64,000 nt of DNA from Haloarchaeobius sp. HME9146 (lineage in GTDB: Archaea; Halobacteriota; Halobacteria; Halobacteriales; Natrialbaceae), in NCBI RefSeq assembly GCF_025399835.1, contig NZ_JAODVR010000001.1, positions 2,852,001 to 2,916,000 on the forward strand, read 5' to 3'. Numbering within the stretch: position 1 is the stretch's first letter; each line of letters opens with the position of its first letter. The notes below the pieces were generated by a model. That model did not search any database. It worked only from the letters and a program-made list of their open reading frames with translations, and was not told the origin of the DNA. Both the position numbers and the translations under genes were made by a program. Shown here one piece after another: positions 1-9,452 of the stretch.

Positions 1-792
1 GATCACCGCGTCTCCGGCCTGCTCGTGACGGAACTCACCGGGGCGGTGAACAGTGGAGACCACGACCGCGAGCCCCAGTCGACCAGCCTCTCATCGGGTG
101 TCTCCGAGAGCGACCCGGTGACCGCGGAGATGGCGTCGACCGTCCTCTTCGGAGAGAGTGCCGCGACTGCCCCCGAGGACGCGGTCGACGAGCAGACCGG
201 CTCTCCGGAGCCCACAGCGGCGGAAGCTGCGGGGGCGACTGCAAGCGACACGGCCAGTGAACCGCCCACTGACACACCCAGTCAACCGCCAACCGACGCG
301 CCGAGCACGGCCAGCACGGGTGCGACCGAGGACGATGCCCAGAGCGACGACTTCGGTGCAGGTGCCGTCGACGACTTCGGCGGGTTCGAACCGGCGGAGA
401 CGACCAGTTCGAGCGTCGAGGAGGGACCGGCAGACGAGGGAACCGACGAGTTCGGTGCCGCCGAGGCGTTCGAGAACGCCTTCGAGTTCGACGACGAGAG
501 CAGCGGGTTCGACACGTTCGAGCAGGCGGACCCCGAGGAACGTGCCGATTCCGAGACCGACGATGCAGCCGCGGCCGCGGAGACCAGTGACGACGACGAC
601 GCGGCCAACGACTCGGACGATTCGATGGCGGTGTTCGCCGAGCTCAAAGAAGAGACCGAGCAGGCGAGCGTCTCCGACCTCGACGAGGAACTCGAAGACG
701 TGGTGCTCTCCCCGAGCGAGGAAGAGGAGTACAGCATCGCCGACCTCCTCGACGACTTCGACGAGGAGGAGAACACGGCGTCACCAGCCTGA
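1..792 (+). CDS. Acidic low-complexity protein, C-terminal part (5' end outside window)
   Basis: The reading frame is open from the first base, so this is the 3' part of a longer gene; a GTG at position 25 is the first start-type codon but need not be the true start. The visible 263 residues are dominated by Asp, Glu, Ser, Thr and Ala, with repeated DDFG/FEF-type patches and no membrane segment. The C-terminus (EEEEYSIADLLDDFDEEE) looks like a short acidic helix that could bind a partner. I recognise no catalytic domain. Such tails are common as disordered linkers in haloarchaeal regulators, but the function depends on the missing N-terminal part. Confidence 0.6.
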   Translation, partial: DHRVSGLLVTELTGAVNSGDHDREPQSTSLSSGVSESDPVTAEMASTVLFGESAATAPEDAVDEQTGSPEPTAAEAAGATASDTASEPPTDTPSQPPTDAPSTASTGATEDDAQSDDFGAGAVDDFGGFEPAETTSSSVEEGPADEGTDEFGAAEAFENAFEFDDESSGFDTFEQADPEERADSETDDAAAAAETSDDDDAANDSDDSMAVFAELKEETEQASVSDLDEELEDVVLSPSEEEEYSIADLLDDFDEEENTASPA

Positions 793-906
793 GGACGCGC
801 TCTTCTCACCCGACGGACAGGCCCCGGACCCACCGACCGGTCTCGGCAATCCTGACCACGAAGCGATGGGACGATAAGGCGATGCCACCACTCGGTTGAT
901 AACTCG

Positions 907-2781
907 ATGGCTTCGTCCGAGGACACGCCGTTCGACCAGTACCGCGCTGACGTAGACCGTCCACTGCTCCGGCTGTTCCGCGAGTACGGCATCCCCCGAC
1001 TGCGCTGGTTCACCGCGGGGAACGTCGCGAACCTCGTCGGCCGAAGCGCGAGTCTGCTCCCGCCGCTGGTCCTGGGGACGGCAATCGACGCCATCTTCAC
1101 CGGCGATGGAAGCTATAGCTTGCCCCTGGTTCCGGCGGCCTGGTTGCCGACCGAGCAGGCCGCACAGTTCTGGTTCTCGGTCGCGCTCATCGTCGTCGGC
1201 TTCGCCGTGACCGGCATCGGGACGTTCCTCTGGGGTGTGACGATGAACCGGTTCGCTCACGGCGTGATGCACGAGGTCCGGACCGACACCTTCGCCGCGA
1301 TGCAGGCGCTCGACATGGCCTTCTTCGACGACAAGCAGACCGGCGAGGTGATGTCGGTGTTGAACAACGACGCGTCGAACCTGGAGACGTTCCTCGACGA
1401 TGCACTCAGTGAGGGGCTGCGCATCGTCGTGATGGTCCTCGGTATCGCCGGCATCCTCATCTACCTCAACGCGCAACTGGCCGCTGTCACGCTCCTGCTC
1501 GTGCCCGCGATGGGCCTGTTCACCTGGTGGTTCATGCGCCGGGTCGAACCGCTGTACAAACGGGTCCGGAGCGACGTGGGCAACCTGAACACGCGCCTGG
1601 AGAACGCGCTCTCCGGTGTGGAGCTGGTCAAGACGACGGGCACCGAGGAGTACGAGACGGGACGGGTTCGCGAGGCCTCCAACGACCTCTACGAGTCCAA
1701 CATGGCCGTACTCACGCTGAGCTACTTCTACCGGCCCGGGATGGAACTCTTGGCCGGGCTCTCGTTCGCCGCGACGTTCCTCGTCGGCGGCCTCTGGCTG
1801 TTCCAGGGCCCGCCGTTCGGGCTCTCGGGCACCTTGACGGTGGGAGAGTTCGTCATCTTCGTCTTCCTGACCCAGCGATTCGTCGAACCGCTCTCGCAGG
1901 CGTCGAACCTCGTCGACTGGTACGAGAACGCGAAGGCCTCCGGCGAGCGTGTCTTCGGCTTGATGGACGTGCCACCCCACGTCGTCGAGGCCGACGACGC
2001 GGTTCCGCTGTCGGACGTGGATGGTGCCGTCGAGTACGACGGCGTAAGCTTCGGCTACGACGACGAGCTGGTCCTGCAGGACATCGATTTCGAGGTCGAC
2101 CCCGGGGAGACGGTCGGGCTGGTCGGGCCGACGGGAGCCGGGAAGTCGACCGTCGTGAAGCTCCTGCTCCGGCTGTACGACGTGAACGCCGGGCAGGTCA
2201 GCATCGACGACCGTGACGTGCGCGAGGTGACCGTCGCCTCGCTCCGGTCGGCGATCGGGTACGTCTCACAGGACCCGTTCCTGTTCGATGGCACCATCGC
2301 CGAGAACATCCGGTACGGCCGGTTCGACGCGAGCGACGAGGCGGTCCGCGAGGCGGCGAAGGCAGCCGAAGCTCACGAGTTCGTCGCGAACCTCCCGGAT
2401 GGCTACGACACCCGGGTCGGCGAACGCGGCGTGAAGCTCTCGGGTGGCCAGCGCCAGCGCCTCGCCATCGCCCGCGTCGTGTTACAGGACCCGGCCATCC
2501 TCGTGCTCGACGAGGCGACCTCCAGCGTCGACACCGAGACCGAGGTGCTCATCCAGCGGAGCATGGACGCGGTCAGCGCCGACCGCACCACGTTCGTCAT
2601 CGCCCACCGGCTCTCGACGGTGAAAGACGCCGACACTATCCTGGTGCTCGAAGACGGCTCGGTCGTCGAGCGCGGCAGCCACGACGAGTTACTGGACGAG
2701 GACGGCGTCTACGCGACGCTCTGGCGGGTGCAGGCGGGTGAGATAGAGGCGCTACCGGACCGGTTCCTCGAATCGGTGTGA
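907..2781 (+). CDS. ABC exporter, fused permease and ATPase
   Basis: 624 residues in the half-transporter layout, predicted to work as a homodimer in the cytoplasmic membrane and to export an unknown substrate. The N-terminal 330 residues carry about six membrane helices of the type-1 exporter fold. The ATPase domain follows: Walker A GPTGAGKS near residue 406, signature LSGGQRQR near 511, Walker B ILVLDEATSSVD near 531, and the H-loop histidine in IAHRLST near 565. All catalytic motifs are intact. It stands alone between an acidic protein and a convergent stress protein, so the context gives no substrate. Lipid or drug export would fit the family. Confidence 0.9.
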   Translation: MASSEDTPFDQYRADVDRPLLRLFREYGIPRLRWFTAGNVANLVGRSASLLPPLVLGTAIDAIFTGDGSYSLPLVPAAWLPTEQAAQFWFSVALIVVGFAVTGIGTFLWGVTMNRFAHGVMHEVRTDTFAAMQALDMAFFDDKQTGEVMSVLNNDASNLETFLDDALSEGLRIVVMVLGIAGILIYLNAQLAAVTLLLVPAMGLFTWWFMRRVEPLYKRVRSDVGNLNTRLENALSGVELVKTTGTEEYETGRVREASNDLYESNMAVLTLSYFYRPGMELLAGLSFAATFLVGGLWLFQGPPFGLSGTLTVGEFVIFVFLTQRFVEPLSQASNLVDWYENAKASGERVFGLMDVPPHVVEADDAVPLSDVDGAVEYDGVSFGYDDELVLQDIDFEVDPGETVGLVGPTGAGKSTVVKLLLRLYDVNAGQVSIDDRDVREVTVASLRSAIGYVSQDPFLFDGTIAENIRYGRFDASDEAVREAAKAAEAHEFVANLPDGYDTRVGERGVKLSGGQRQRLAIARVVLQDPAILVLDEATSSVDTETEVLIQRSMDAVSADRTTFVIAHRLSTVKDADTILVLEDGSVVERGSHDELLDEDGVYATLWRVQAGEIEALPDRFLESV

Positions 2782-2786
2782 CGCCG

Positions 2787-3224
2787 TCAGGACCGGACCG
2801 TCAGCACGGGCACCGGCGACTGCCGGACCACGCGTTCTGACACGCTTCCCATGAGGAACTTGTCGATGCCACTGCGGCCGTGACTCCCGAGGACGACGAG
2901 GTCGACCTCGCCATCGCCGTCCTCGATGGTCGCGAGGATCTGTTCGGCCGGTGACCCGCGGACGACGACCTCGTTGACCGGGGCGACGTCCGCTTCGGTC
3001 GCCCACTCGACGACCTCGGCGACGATGTCTGTCGCTTCCTCCTCGAGCCGGTCGACGAGCTGCTGGCTGCGTGCATCGAGCGGGAGCAGGTCGTCGTCGA
3101 CAACGTGCATGACCGTCAGCTCCGCGTCGTATCGGTTCGCCAGGTCGATGGCGTGCTCGGCGGCGTGCTCGGACGCGTCGCTCCCGTCGACGGGCACGAG
3201 GATGTGACTGTAACCCACGGACAT
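2787..3224 (-). CDS. Universal stress protein, UspA family
   Basis: A 145-residue single-domain UspA protein. It begins with the family's first strand (YSHILVPVDGSDAS) and ends with the ATP-binding glycine pattern GSHGRSGIDKFLMGS, so it belongs to the nucleotide-binding subgroup. The frame extends further upstream, but the ATG at 3224 is chosen because homology begins there and the extra residues are basic and unlike haloarchaeal protein. The gene is convergent with the ABC exporter, with only five bases between stop codons. Likely a cytosolic dimer with a role in stress survival; no specific client can be inferred. Confidence 0.9.
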   Translation of the reverse strand: MSVGYSHILVPVDGSDASEHAAEHAIDLANRYDAELTVMHVVDDDLLPLDARSQQLVDRLEEEATDIVAEVVEWATEADVAPVNEVVVRGSPAEQILATIEDGDGEVDLVVLGSHGRSGIDKFLMGSVSERVVRQSPVPVLTVRS

Positions 3225-3267
3225 GTGTCTATGTAAGGCGGCCGAGAACTTGACCGTTGGCACGCGG

Positions 3268-3280
3268 TTCTTATATCTAT
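3268..3280 (+). promoter_or_regulatory. TATA-like promoter of the photolyase gene
   Basis: The stretch TTCTTATATCTATC is AT-rich in a GC-rich setting and lies about 20-30 bases before the photolyase ATG at 3298. That spacing implies transcription starting at or just before the start codon, i.e. a leaderless mRNA, which is common in haloarchaea. The transcription start itself is inferred. Confidence 0.5.
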
Positions 3281-3297
3281 CACCCCAGGTATGAGAC

Positions 3298-4710
3298 ATG
3301 CAACTCCACTGGCATCGCGCCGACCTGCGCGCCAGCGACAACCGGGCGCTGTCGGCCGCAGCGACGAGCGCCGACGAGCTCGGCCCGGTCTGTCCCGTGT
3401 TCGTCTTCGACGACGCCGTGCTGGCACACGGGTCGCCGCCGCGTGTCGCGTTCATGCTCGACGCGCTGGCCGCCCTTCGCGAGTGGTACCGCGGGCACGG
3501 GAGCGACCTGCTGGTCCGTCACGGCGACCCCCGCCAGGTGCTGCCGGCGCTGGCCGACGAGCACGACGCCGAGCGCATCGTCTGGAACAAGGGCTACTCG
3601 GGGCTCGCGAGGGAACGCGACGCCGCGGTCCGGCAGGCACTGAACGACGCGGGTGTCGCCCGGGAGTCGTTCGAGGACGCCCTGCACCACGAGCCGGGCT
3701 CCATCACGACCAACCAGGGCGACCCGTACTCGGTCTACACCTACTTCTGGAAGAAGTGGCGCGACCGGCCGAAGGAAGCGCCCTACGACGCGCCCGAGGA
3801 GTCCGCACTGGCTGCCGTGACGGGCGACGACCTGCCGACGCTCGCCGAGCTCGGCTTCGAGGAGCCCGAAGCGACCACCCAGACCGCGGGCACCGAGCCG
3901 GCCAGGGACCGCCTCGTGTCGTTCTGCGAGTCGGACATCTACGACTACGCCGAGCGCCGGGACTACCCGACCGACGAGTGCACGTCTCGGCTGTCGGCCG
4001 ACCTGAAGTGGGGCACCATCGGCATCCGGGAGGTGTACGAGGAGACCGAGGCCGCCGCGGACCTCGCGGACGCCGAGGACGACCTCGAATCGGTCAGGGG
4101 GTTCCAGTCACAGCTCGCCTGGCGGGAGTTCTACCACCACGTTCTCTACTTCAACCCCGAGGTGGTCGCGGAGAACTACAAGGAGTACGAGTACGATATC
4201 GCGTGGCGGAACGACCCCGACGAGCTACAGGCGTGGAAGGACGGCGAGACGGGCTATCCCATCGTCGACGCCGGGATGCGCCAGCTTCGCGAGGAGGGCT
4301 ACGTCCACAACCGCGTCCGGATGATCGTCGCCTCCTTCCTCACCAAGGACCTGCTCATCGACTGGCGCGAGGGGTACGACTGGTACCGCCAGAAACTGGT
4401 CGACCACGACACCGCGAACGACAACGGCGGCTGGCAGTGGGCCGCCTCGACCGGCACCGACGCCCAGCCGTACTTCCGCATCTTCAACCCGATGACGCAG
4501 GGTGAGCGGTACGACCCCGACGCGGAGTACATCAAGGAGTACGTCCCCGAGTTGCGCGATGCCGACCCGTCGCTCATCCACGGCTGGCACGAGGCGTCAC
4601 AGATGATGCGCGAGCAGGGCGCACCCGACTATCCCGACCCCATCGTCGACCACGCCGAGCGCCGAGAACAGGCACTCTCGATGTTCAAATCCGCCCGTGG
4701 TGAGGAGTGA
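3298..4710 (+). CDS. phr: Deoxyribodipyrimidine photolyase (class I CPD type)
   Basis: 470 residues, the normal length for a light-driven enzyme that splits cyclobutane pyrimidine dimers. The N-terminal antenna domain starts LHWHRADLRASDN. The C-terminal FAD domain shows the class I landmarks: WREFYHH, GYPIVDAGMRQL, HNRVRM, and the NNGGWQWAASTGTDAQP block with FRIFNPMTQ, which holds FAD and the electron-transfer tryptophans. The ATG at 3298 is preceded by a TATA-like box at leaderless spacing; an out-of-frame ATG lies seven bases earlier. A separate DASH-type relative is at 46100. Repair of UV damage fits a sunlit hypersaline habitat. Confidence 0.95.
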   Translation: MQLHWHRADLRASDNRALSAAATSADELGPVCPVFVFDDAVLAHGSPPRVAFMLDALAALREWYRGHGSDLLVRHGDPRQVLPALADEHDAERIVWNKGYSGLARERDAAVRQALNDAGVARESFEDALHHEPGSITTNQGDPYSVYTYFWKKWRDRPKEAPYDAPEESALAAVTGDDLPTLAELGFEEPEATTQTAGTEPARDRLVSFCESDIYDYAERRDYPTDECTSRLSADLKWGTIGIREVYEETEAAADLADAEDDLESVRGFQSQLAWREFYHHVLYFNPEVVAENYKEYEYDIAWRNDPDELQAWKDGETGYPIVDAGMRQLREEGYVHNRVRMIVASFLTKDLLIDWREGYDWYRQKLVDHDTANDNGGWQWAASTGTDAQPYFRIFNPMTQGERYDPDAEYIKEYVPELRDADPSLIHGWHEASQMMREQGAPDYPDPIVDHAERREQALSMFKSARGEE

Positions 4711-4821
4711 CGAGGGGCGAGTAGAATTAAGTTGGAAAGACGAAGAGTAGCTACCAACGATGGTGGGTGTCAGTTCGCCTGAAGGTACCAGGGGGCGTCG
4801 GTCGACAGCGGGGCGGACAGG

Positions 4822-6519
4822 ATGCTGACCGACGCGACCCCGTTACACGTCGTCGCGGTCCTCGGCGTCGTGCTCGCCGTCGTCTTCATGCTTCTCGCGT
4901 GGCGGTACCGCGACCGGCCGGGCGCGAGGCCCTTCGTCGTCATGCTCTTCGGCGTGACCTGGTGGGTCGCGACCGCGGCCGCGGGGATGTGGACGACGGA
5001 CGAGAGCATGCACTACCTCCTCGTCCGAATCCAGTACCCCGGCGCGGCCCTCGTCCCGACCGCCTGGCTGCTGTTCGCACTGGAGTACACCGGGCGCGAG
5101 GAGTACGTCACGTGGCGGTCGACCGCGGCGATCTCAGCCATCCCAGCACTGGCCGTCATCGGTGTCTGGACCAATCCACAGTTCGGGCTGATGTGGGACG
5201 ACCGCTGGGTCGACGTCGTCGGTGGCGTCGCCCAGTTCGAGGCCTCGTTCGCCATCGGCTACTGGGTGTTCGCGCTCTACTCGTACCTGTTGCTCGGCGT
5301 GGGCGCGACCTTGCTCCTGGTCCTCGCTCTCGACAGCACCTCGGTCTACCGCCGACAGGCGGGCGCGATGGTCCTGGCAGCGGTTCTCCCGTTCGTCACA
5401 CAGGTCCTCTATCTCACGCACCCCGGGCCGATACCGGAGGTGAACCTGACCCCGTTCGGCTTCATCGGGTCGGCCGCCATCGGTATCGCGGCTATCGGCC
5501 GGTTCGGTTTCCTCGAATCGGACCCCGTCGCCTCGCAGGTCGCACCGGACCGCGTCATCGAACGACTCGACGACGCCGTGGTCGTTCTCGACCGGAACCG
5601 GCAGGTCGTCGATGCGAACCCGGCCGCAGAGCGCATCCTCGGGACTGGCGTCGTCGGGCACGACGCCGACGGGGTGCTCCCGAAGGAGGTCGACATCGAC
5701 ACGCTCGCTGCCGGTGGCGACGTGCCGACCGTCGAGCGCTCGAACGACGGTGAGACCCGCTACTTCGATACGAGCACCAGCGCGTTGCGGGACCGACGTG
5801 GCACCGTGACGGGCTGGGTGCTGACGTTCCACGACGTCACCGACCGACGACGGCGGGAGCGCCGGACCGAGACGCTCACCCGCGTCCTGCGGCGGACCCT
5901 CCGCGAGGAGATGGACGCGGTGTACAGCCACGCCGGGGAGATCCGCGAGGACGACGAGGTGGTGACCGACCTCCAGGAGCGCGCCCGGGACGCGCTCGAG
6001 CTCGGCTCGGTCGCCGAGGAGTTCGAACCCCTCCTCGGCGATTCGGTGTCGGACCCGCCCGCGGACATCGTCCCCATCGTCGGTGCCGAACTCGACAGGG
6101 TCCGCGAGCGCTATCCGCGGGTGGACGTGTCTCTCGATGCACCCCTGGGCGAATGGGCGCACTGCGGGGCACTGTTCGAACCGGTGTTCCGGGCGCTCGT
6201 GAACGATGCGGCTGCGCGGGCGACCGGGCCCGAACCGACGGTGACCGTCGACGTTCGAGTCGACGAGTCCGACGGCAGGGTCACCGTCAGCGTGACCGAC
6301 AGCGGCCCGGCCCGGTCCGACCAGAGTCGCGCCGTGCTGTGTGAGGGTACCGTCCCGACCGAGACCGACGACTCCGATGCGTCCACGCTCTCGCTGTGGC
6401 TCGTACACTGGGGGGTCGACCACCTCGGGGGGTCGGTGGCCGTTCCGGACACCGACTCCGGCCGGGTCGACCTTCGGCTGCCGCTCGTGGAGGAGACGGC
6501 AGTGTCGGCCTTCGACTGA
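4822..6519 (+). CDS. 7TM-PAS histidine kinase homologue with degenerate catalytic motifs
   Basis: 565 residues. About seven membrane helices span residues 5-220 (with the landmark FALEYTGRE), a PAS-like domain covers about 230-345, and a kinase-type region follows. Its paralogues in this window carry VLRHNLRN at the phospho-acceptor box; here the matching stretch near residue 352 is VLRRTLREE, so the histidine is gone. The ATP-lid glycines are also lost: the DDGPGIP position reads TDSGPARS, and GLGLW reads STLSLW. The frame is intact with normal codon use, so it is a maintained pseudokinase rather than a decaying gene. It probably still senses a signal and may regulate a paralogue. Confidence 0.85.
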   Translation: MLTDATPLHVVAVLGVVLAVVFMLLAWRYRDRPGARPFVVMLFGVTWWVATAAAGMWTTDESMHYLLVRIQYPGAALVPTAWLLFALEYTGREEYVTWRSTAAISAIPALAVIGVWTNPQFGLMWDDRWVDVVGGVAQFEASFAIGYWVFALYSYLLLGVGATLLLVLALDSTSVYRRQAGAMVLAAVLPFVTQVLYLTHPGPIPEVNLTPFGFIGSAAIGIAAIGRFGFLESDPVASQVAPDRVIERLDDAVVVLDRNRQVVDANPAAERILGTGVVGHDADGVLPKEVDIDTLAAGGDVPTVERSNDGETRYFDTSTSALRDRRGTVTGWVLTFHDVTDRRRRERRTETLTRVLRRTLREEMDAVYSHAGEIREDDEVVTDLQERARDALELGSVAEEFEPLLGDSVSDPPADIVPIVGAELDRVRERYPRVDVSLDAPLGEWAHCGALFEPVFRALVNDAAARATGPEPTVTVDVRVDESDGRVTVSVTDSGPARSDQSRAVLCEGTVPTETDDSDASTLSLWLVHWGVDHLGGSVAVPDTDSGRVDLRLPLVEETAVSAFD

Positions 6520-6659
6520 GGCTTCGGCTCCCTTCTTTCCGACCTGCTGCTTCGACACGTCCCGCCTCGACAGAGTTGGCCACGTCCACTGCGTCGAACG
6601 CCGAGTGGCGATGCAGTCGGGGCTGGTGACGGTCGACCGCCCACCGCGACGACCCCCAA

Positions 6660-6672
6660 ACTTATTTCCTTT
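6660..6672 (+). promoter_or_regulatory. TATA-like promoter of the UbiA-family gene
   Basis: ACTTATTTCCTTT lies about 25-30 bases before the ATG at 6694, the spacing expected for a leaderless haloarchaeal transcript. Seen by composition only. Confidence 0.4.
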
Positions 6673-6693
6673 AGAGATACCCAATGGCTATAG

Positions 6694-7599
6694 ATGAGCC
6701 AATCAACCGACCGGTTCAGCAACCAGTCCATCGCCCACCGGCTATCGGACCCGGCCGCGAGAATCCAGTCCCTCACGTCGGTCGCGGTCCACACGTCGCT
6801 GCTCGATGGGGCCGTCGCCGCGACGAAGGTCGTGGTGGTCAGTGCGTTGCTGTCGGTCTCACTCTCACCAGCCGTCGCCCTCGCCTTCCTCGTCACCTTC
6901 GGCGTCTACGGGTCGAACAAACTCGTCGACGCCGAGGACGCCGTGAACTGCCCGGACCGGGCCGCGTTCGTCGCCCGGCACCGCGCGGCCCTCACGCTGG
7001 CGACGGTCGGCGGGTACGGCCTCGCACTCGTCCTCGCCGCACTCCAAGGGCCGCTGGCGGTCGCCCTGACACTGGTCCCCGGGACCGCCGCGCTCCTGTA
7101 CAGTGTCGAGTGGCTCCCGTACGGCGGCGGGACGCGGGTCAAGGACGTCTTCCTCCTCAACACGATTCTGGTCGCGGCGGCCTGGGCGGTCTACATCTCG
7201 TTCATTCCGGTTGCGTTCACCGACCAGCTCCCCGGCGCGCCCGCACTCACCCTCTGTGCGTTCTTCTTCCTCCAGACCGTCGTCGCCGGTGAGGTCCTCA
7301 ACGCTCGCGACGTGGTCGGTGACCGTCGCGAGGGCGTCAGCACGCTCCCGACGCGGCTCGGCGTCGAGCGGGCGCAGACGGTCCTCTACGGCCTCGATGG
7401 GGTCACCATCGCGCTCCTGCTCGGCGCGGGCCTCGTCGGCACGCTCGACGAACAGGCCGTGCTCGCGCTGCTCCCCGCGGTCGGTTACTCGCTGCTCGTG
7501 ACGGCGCTTGTCGGTCGTGACGTCGACCTCTCACGGCTGTGTGGCTGGCGCGACCTGGAATACCCGCTCATGCTGGCCGGAGTCGTGGTCTTCCTGTGA
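6694..7599 (+). CDS. UbiA-family prenyltransferase homologue
   Basis: 301 residues with eight or nine predicted membrane helices. The two Asp-rich motifs of the UbiA superfamily are visible: SNKLVDAEDAVNCPD near residue 74, and NARDVVGDRREG near 205, the second followed by STLPTRLG as in family members that bind prenyl diphosphate through Mg2+. The first motif is less canonical than NDYFD. In archaea this family makes ether lipids (geranylgeranylglyceryl phosphate prenylation) and menaquinone; this divergent copy cannot be assigned to either. It stands alone between two histidine kinases. Substrate unknown. Confidence 0.8.
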   Translation: MSQSTDRFSNQSIAHRLSDPAARIQSLTSVAVHTSLLDGAVAATKVVVVSALLSVSLSPAVALAFLVTFGVYGSNKLVDAEDAVNCPDRAAFVARHRAALTLATVGGYGLALVLAALQGPLAVALTLVPGTAALLYSVEWLPYGGGTRVKDVFLLNTILVAAAWAVYISFIPVAFTDQLPGAPALTLCAFFFLQTVVAGEVLNARDVVGDRREGVSTLPTRLGVERAQTVLYGLDGVTIALLLGAGLVGTLDEQAVLALLPAVGYSLLVTALVGRDVDLSRLCGWRDLEYPLMLAGVVVFL

Positions 7600-7677
7600 A
7601 CCGACTCAGTACTCGATATCACCATTCGAGTTAAGTCTGATGCCGATGAACCACCGCATACACGTACAGACTGCAAG

Positions 7678-9390
7678 ATGCCGCATTCTCTCACCGCCAT
7701 GAGTTTGCTCCTCTTTGCCGCCGTCATAGCCGCGGTTGTTGCAGTCTTCGCCTATCGCCAGCGCCCGAAACCCGGGGCGATCTGGCTCGCCCTGCTGCTA
7801 GCCGGTGTCGCCTGGTGGGCGGCCGTCTACGCCGTCGAACTACCGATCACACCACTCCCGGTGCGGCGGCCGTTCATGAAGCTCCAGTGGCTCGGGAGCC
7901 TCAGCATCCCCGTGTTCTGGCTGTTGTTCTCCCTGGAGTACACGGGCCGGGACCGCTGGGTGAACCCGGTTTCGGTCGCCGGGCTCTTCGTCGTCCCGAC
8001 GGTCGTGGCCGGGCTGGTGTTCACCTTCGAACACCACACCTTGCTCTACCGGTCGGTCGAACTCGTCCAGAACGGTGACCTCTACGCCGTCGAACACGTG
8101 TTCGGTCCGGCGTTCTACGTCGGCATCGGCTACTCCTACCTGCTCACGCTGGTGGGGTCGGCACTGTTCGTCTCCCTGCTGGCCGGCCGGAGTCCGACCC
8201 ACCGCAAGCAGTCCCTCGCGCTCCTCGTCGCCATCGTCGCCCCCTGGCTCGGCAACCTCGTCTACATCTTCGACGTCTCCCTGCTCGCCGATGTGGACCC
8301 GACGCCGATGGCCTTCCTGGTCACGGGCGTCGCCAGCTTCGTCGCACTCGAGCAGCTCGACCTGTTCGAGGCGGTGCCCGTGCCCGACCGCATCGCCCGC
8401 GACATCGTCATCGACGGGATGTACGACCCCGTCGTCGTCGTCGACAACCGCGACCGTATCGTGGACATGAACACCGCAGCGACGACCATCGTGGGATTCT
8501 CCGCACAGACCGCCCTGGGACGGAACGCGAACGAGACCGTCCCGGGCTTCCCCGAGGGCACGGCCGACGGCGAGACCGTGACGGTCGACTCGCCCGAGGG
8601 CGTCCGCCACTTCGACGTGGCCATCTCGGCCATCGAGGACGCCCACGGCCGACCACTCGGACAGGTGGTGACGATGCGGGACGTCACCAAGCGCCAACAC
8701 GACGAGCAGCGCCTGAACGTGCTCAACCGCGTCCTCAGGCACAACCTCCGCAACGAGATGCAGGTCGTCGCCGGCTGTGCCGAAGAGCTCCAGTCGCGGC
8801 TCGACGACGAGGCGGACGTGGCGCTTGCGACCACCATCGCCGAATCCGCCAACGAGGTCTCCGAACTCGGCGACACCGCCCGGGAGATAGAGGACCTCCT
8901 CGAGACCCCCGAGAGCACCCCTGCGATCGGCCTCCGGGACACCATCGACCGCCTCCTTGACGACGCGGAGACCGAGAACCCCGGGGCGGTCTTCACGCTC
9001 CAGTGGACCCCGGACCACGACATCCGATGTCGTCGCCCCATCGAGCCGGTGTTGCGTCACCTCCTCGAAGCGGCCACCTCCTCGAACAGACCGCCGAACC
9101 CCCACGTGCGACTGTTCGTCGCGGCCGACACCGAGGACTACGTCTCCATCACCGTCGCCGACGACGGCCCGCCGATCTCCGACGCCGAGCGGGCCGTCCT
9201 CGAGACCGGGGCGGAGACGCCGCTGGACCACGCGAGCGGCCTCGACCTCTGGCTGGTCCTCTGGGGGACCCGTGCGATGGGCGGGTCGCTCGACTTCGAG
9301 TCCCACTCCGACACCGGGAACGCGGTCACCGTCCACGTCCCGGTGGTCGAGTCTGTCCGGTCGAACGAGCAGCAGGCGAGTGCGGAGTGA
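7678..9390 (+). CDS. 7TM-PAS sensor histidine kinase
   Basis: 570 residues, with seven membrane helices (residues 8-220, including FSLEYTGRD), a PAS domain (about 235-340), and an HisKA-like box with the phospho-acceptor histidine in VLRHNLRNEM near residue 354. The ATPase domain is partly altered: DDGPPIS replaces DDGPGIP, and GLDLW replaces GLGLW, so ATP binding may be weak. It is closely related in plan to the genes at 4822 and 59433. A second ATG seven codons downstream is an alternative start. No response regulator is adjacent, so its output partner is encoded elsewhere. Confidence 0.87.
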   Translation: MPHSLTAMSLLLFAAVIAAVVAVFAYRQRPKPGAIWLALLLAGVAWWAAVYAVELPITPLPVRRPFMKLQWLGSLSIPVFWLLFSLEYTGRDRWVNPVSVAGLFVVPTVVAGLVFTFEHHTLLYRSVELVQNGDLYAVEHVFGPAFYVGIGYSYLLTLVGSALFVSLLAGRSPTHRKQSLALLVAIVAPWLGNLVYIFDVSLLADVDPTPMAFLVTGVASFVALEQLDLFEAVPVPDRIARDIVIDGMYDPVVVVDNRDRIVDMNTAATTIVGFSAQTALGRNANETVPGFPEGTADGETVTVDSPEGVRHFDVAISAIEDAHGRPLGQVVTMRDVTKRQHDEQRLNVLNRVLRHNLRNEMQVVAGCAEELQSRLDDEADVALATTIAESANEVSELGDTAREIEDLLETPESTPAIGLRDTIDRLLDDAETENPGAVFTLQWTPDHDIRCRRPIEPVLRHLLEAATSSNRPPNPHVRLFVAADTEDYVSITVADDGPPISDAERAVLETGAETPLDHASGLDLWLVLWGTRAMGGSLDFESHSDTGNAVTVHVPVVESVRSNEQQASAE

Positions 9391-9407
9391 TAGCAACCGC
9401 CTTCCAT

Positions 9408-9416
9408 ACTTTTAAA
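9408..9416 (+). promoter_or_regulatory. TATA-like promoter of superoxide dismutase
   Basis: ACTTTTAAA lies about 40 bases before the sod ATG at 9453, so the predicted transcript has a short leader of roughly 10-15 bases. It falls just after the stop codon of the upstream kinase, suggesting sod has its own promoter. Confidence 0.5.
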
Positions 9417-9452
9417 CAGCAGTCGCGCGAAGTATTCGACCGGGTGATACAA

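Noticed and set aside
781..1980. A 399-residue open frame on the minus strand across the ABC exporter
   Set aside because: It is a shadow of the exporter gene in another frame: rich in Arg and His, without domain motifs, while the plus-strand frame has all ABC motifs.
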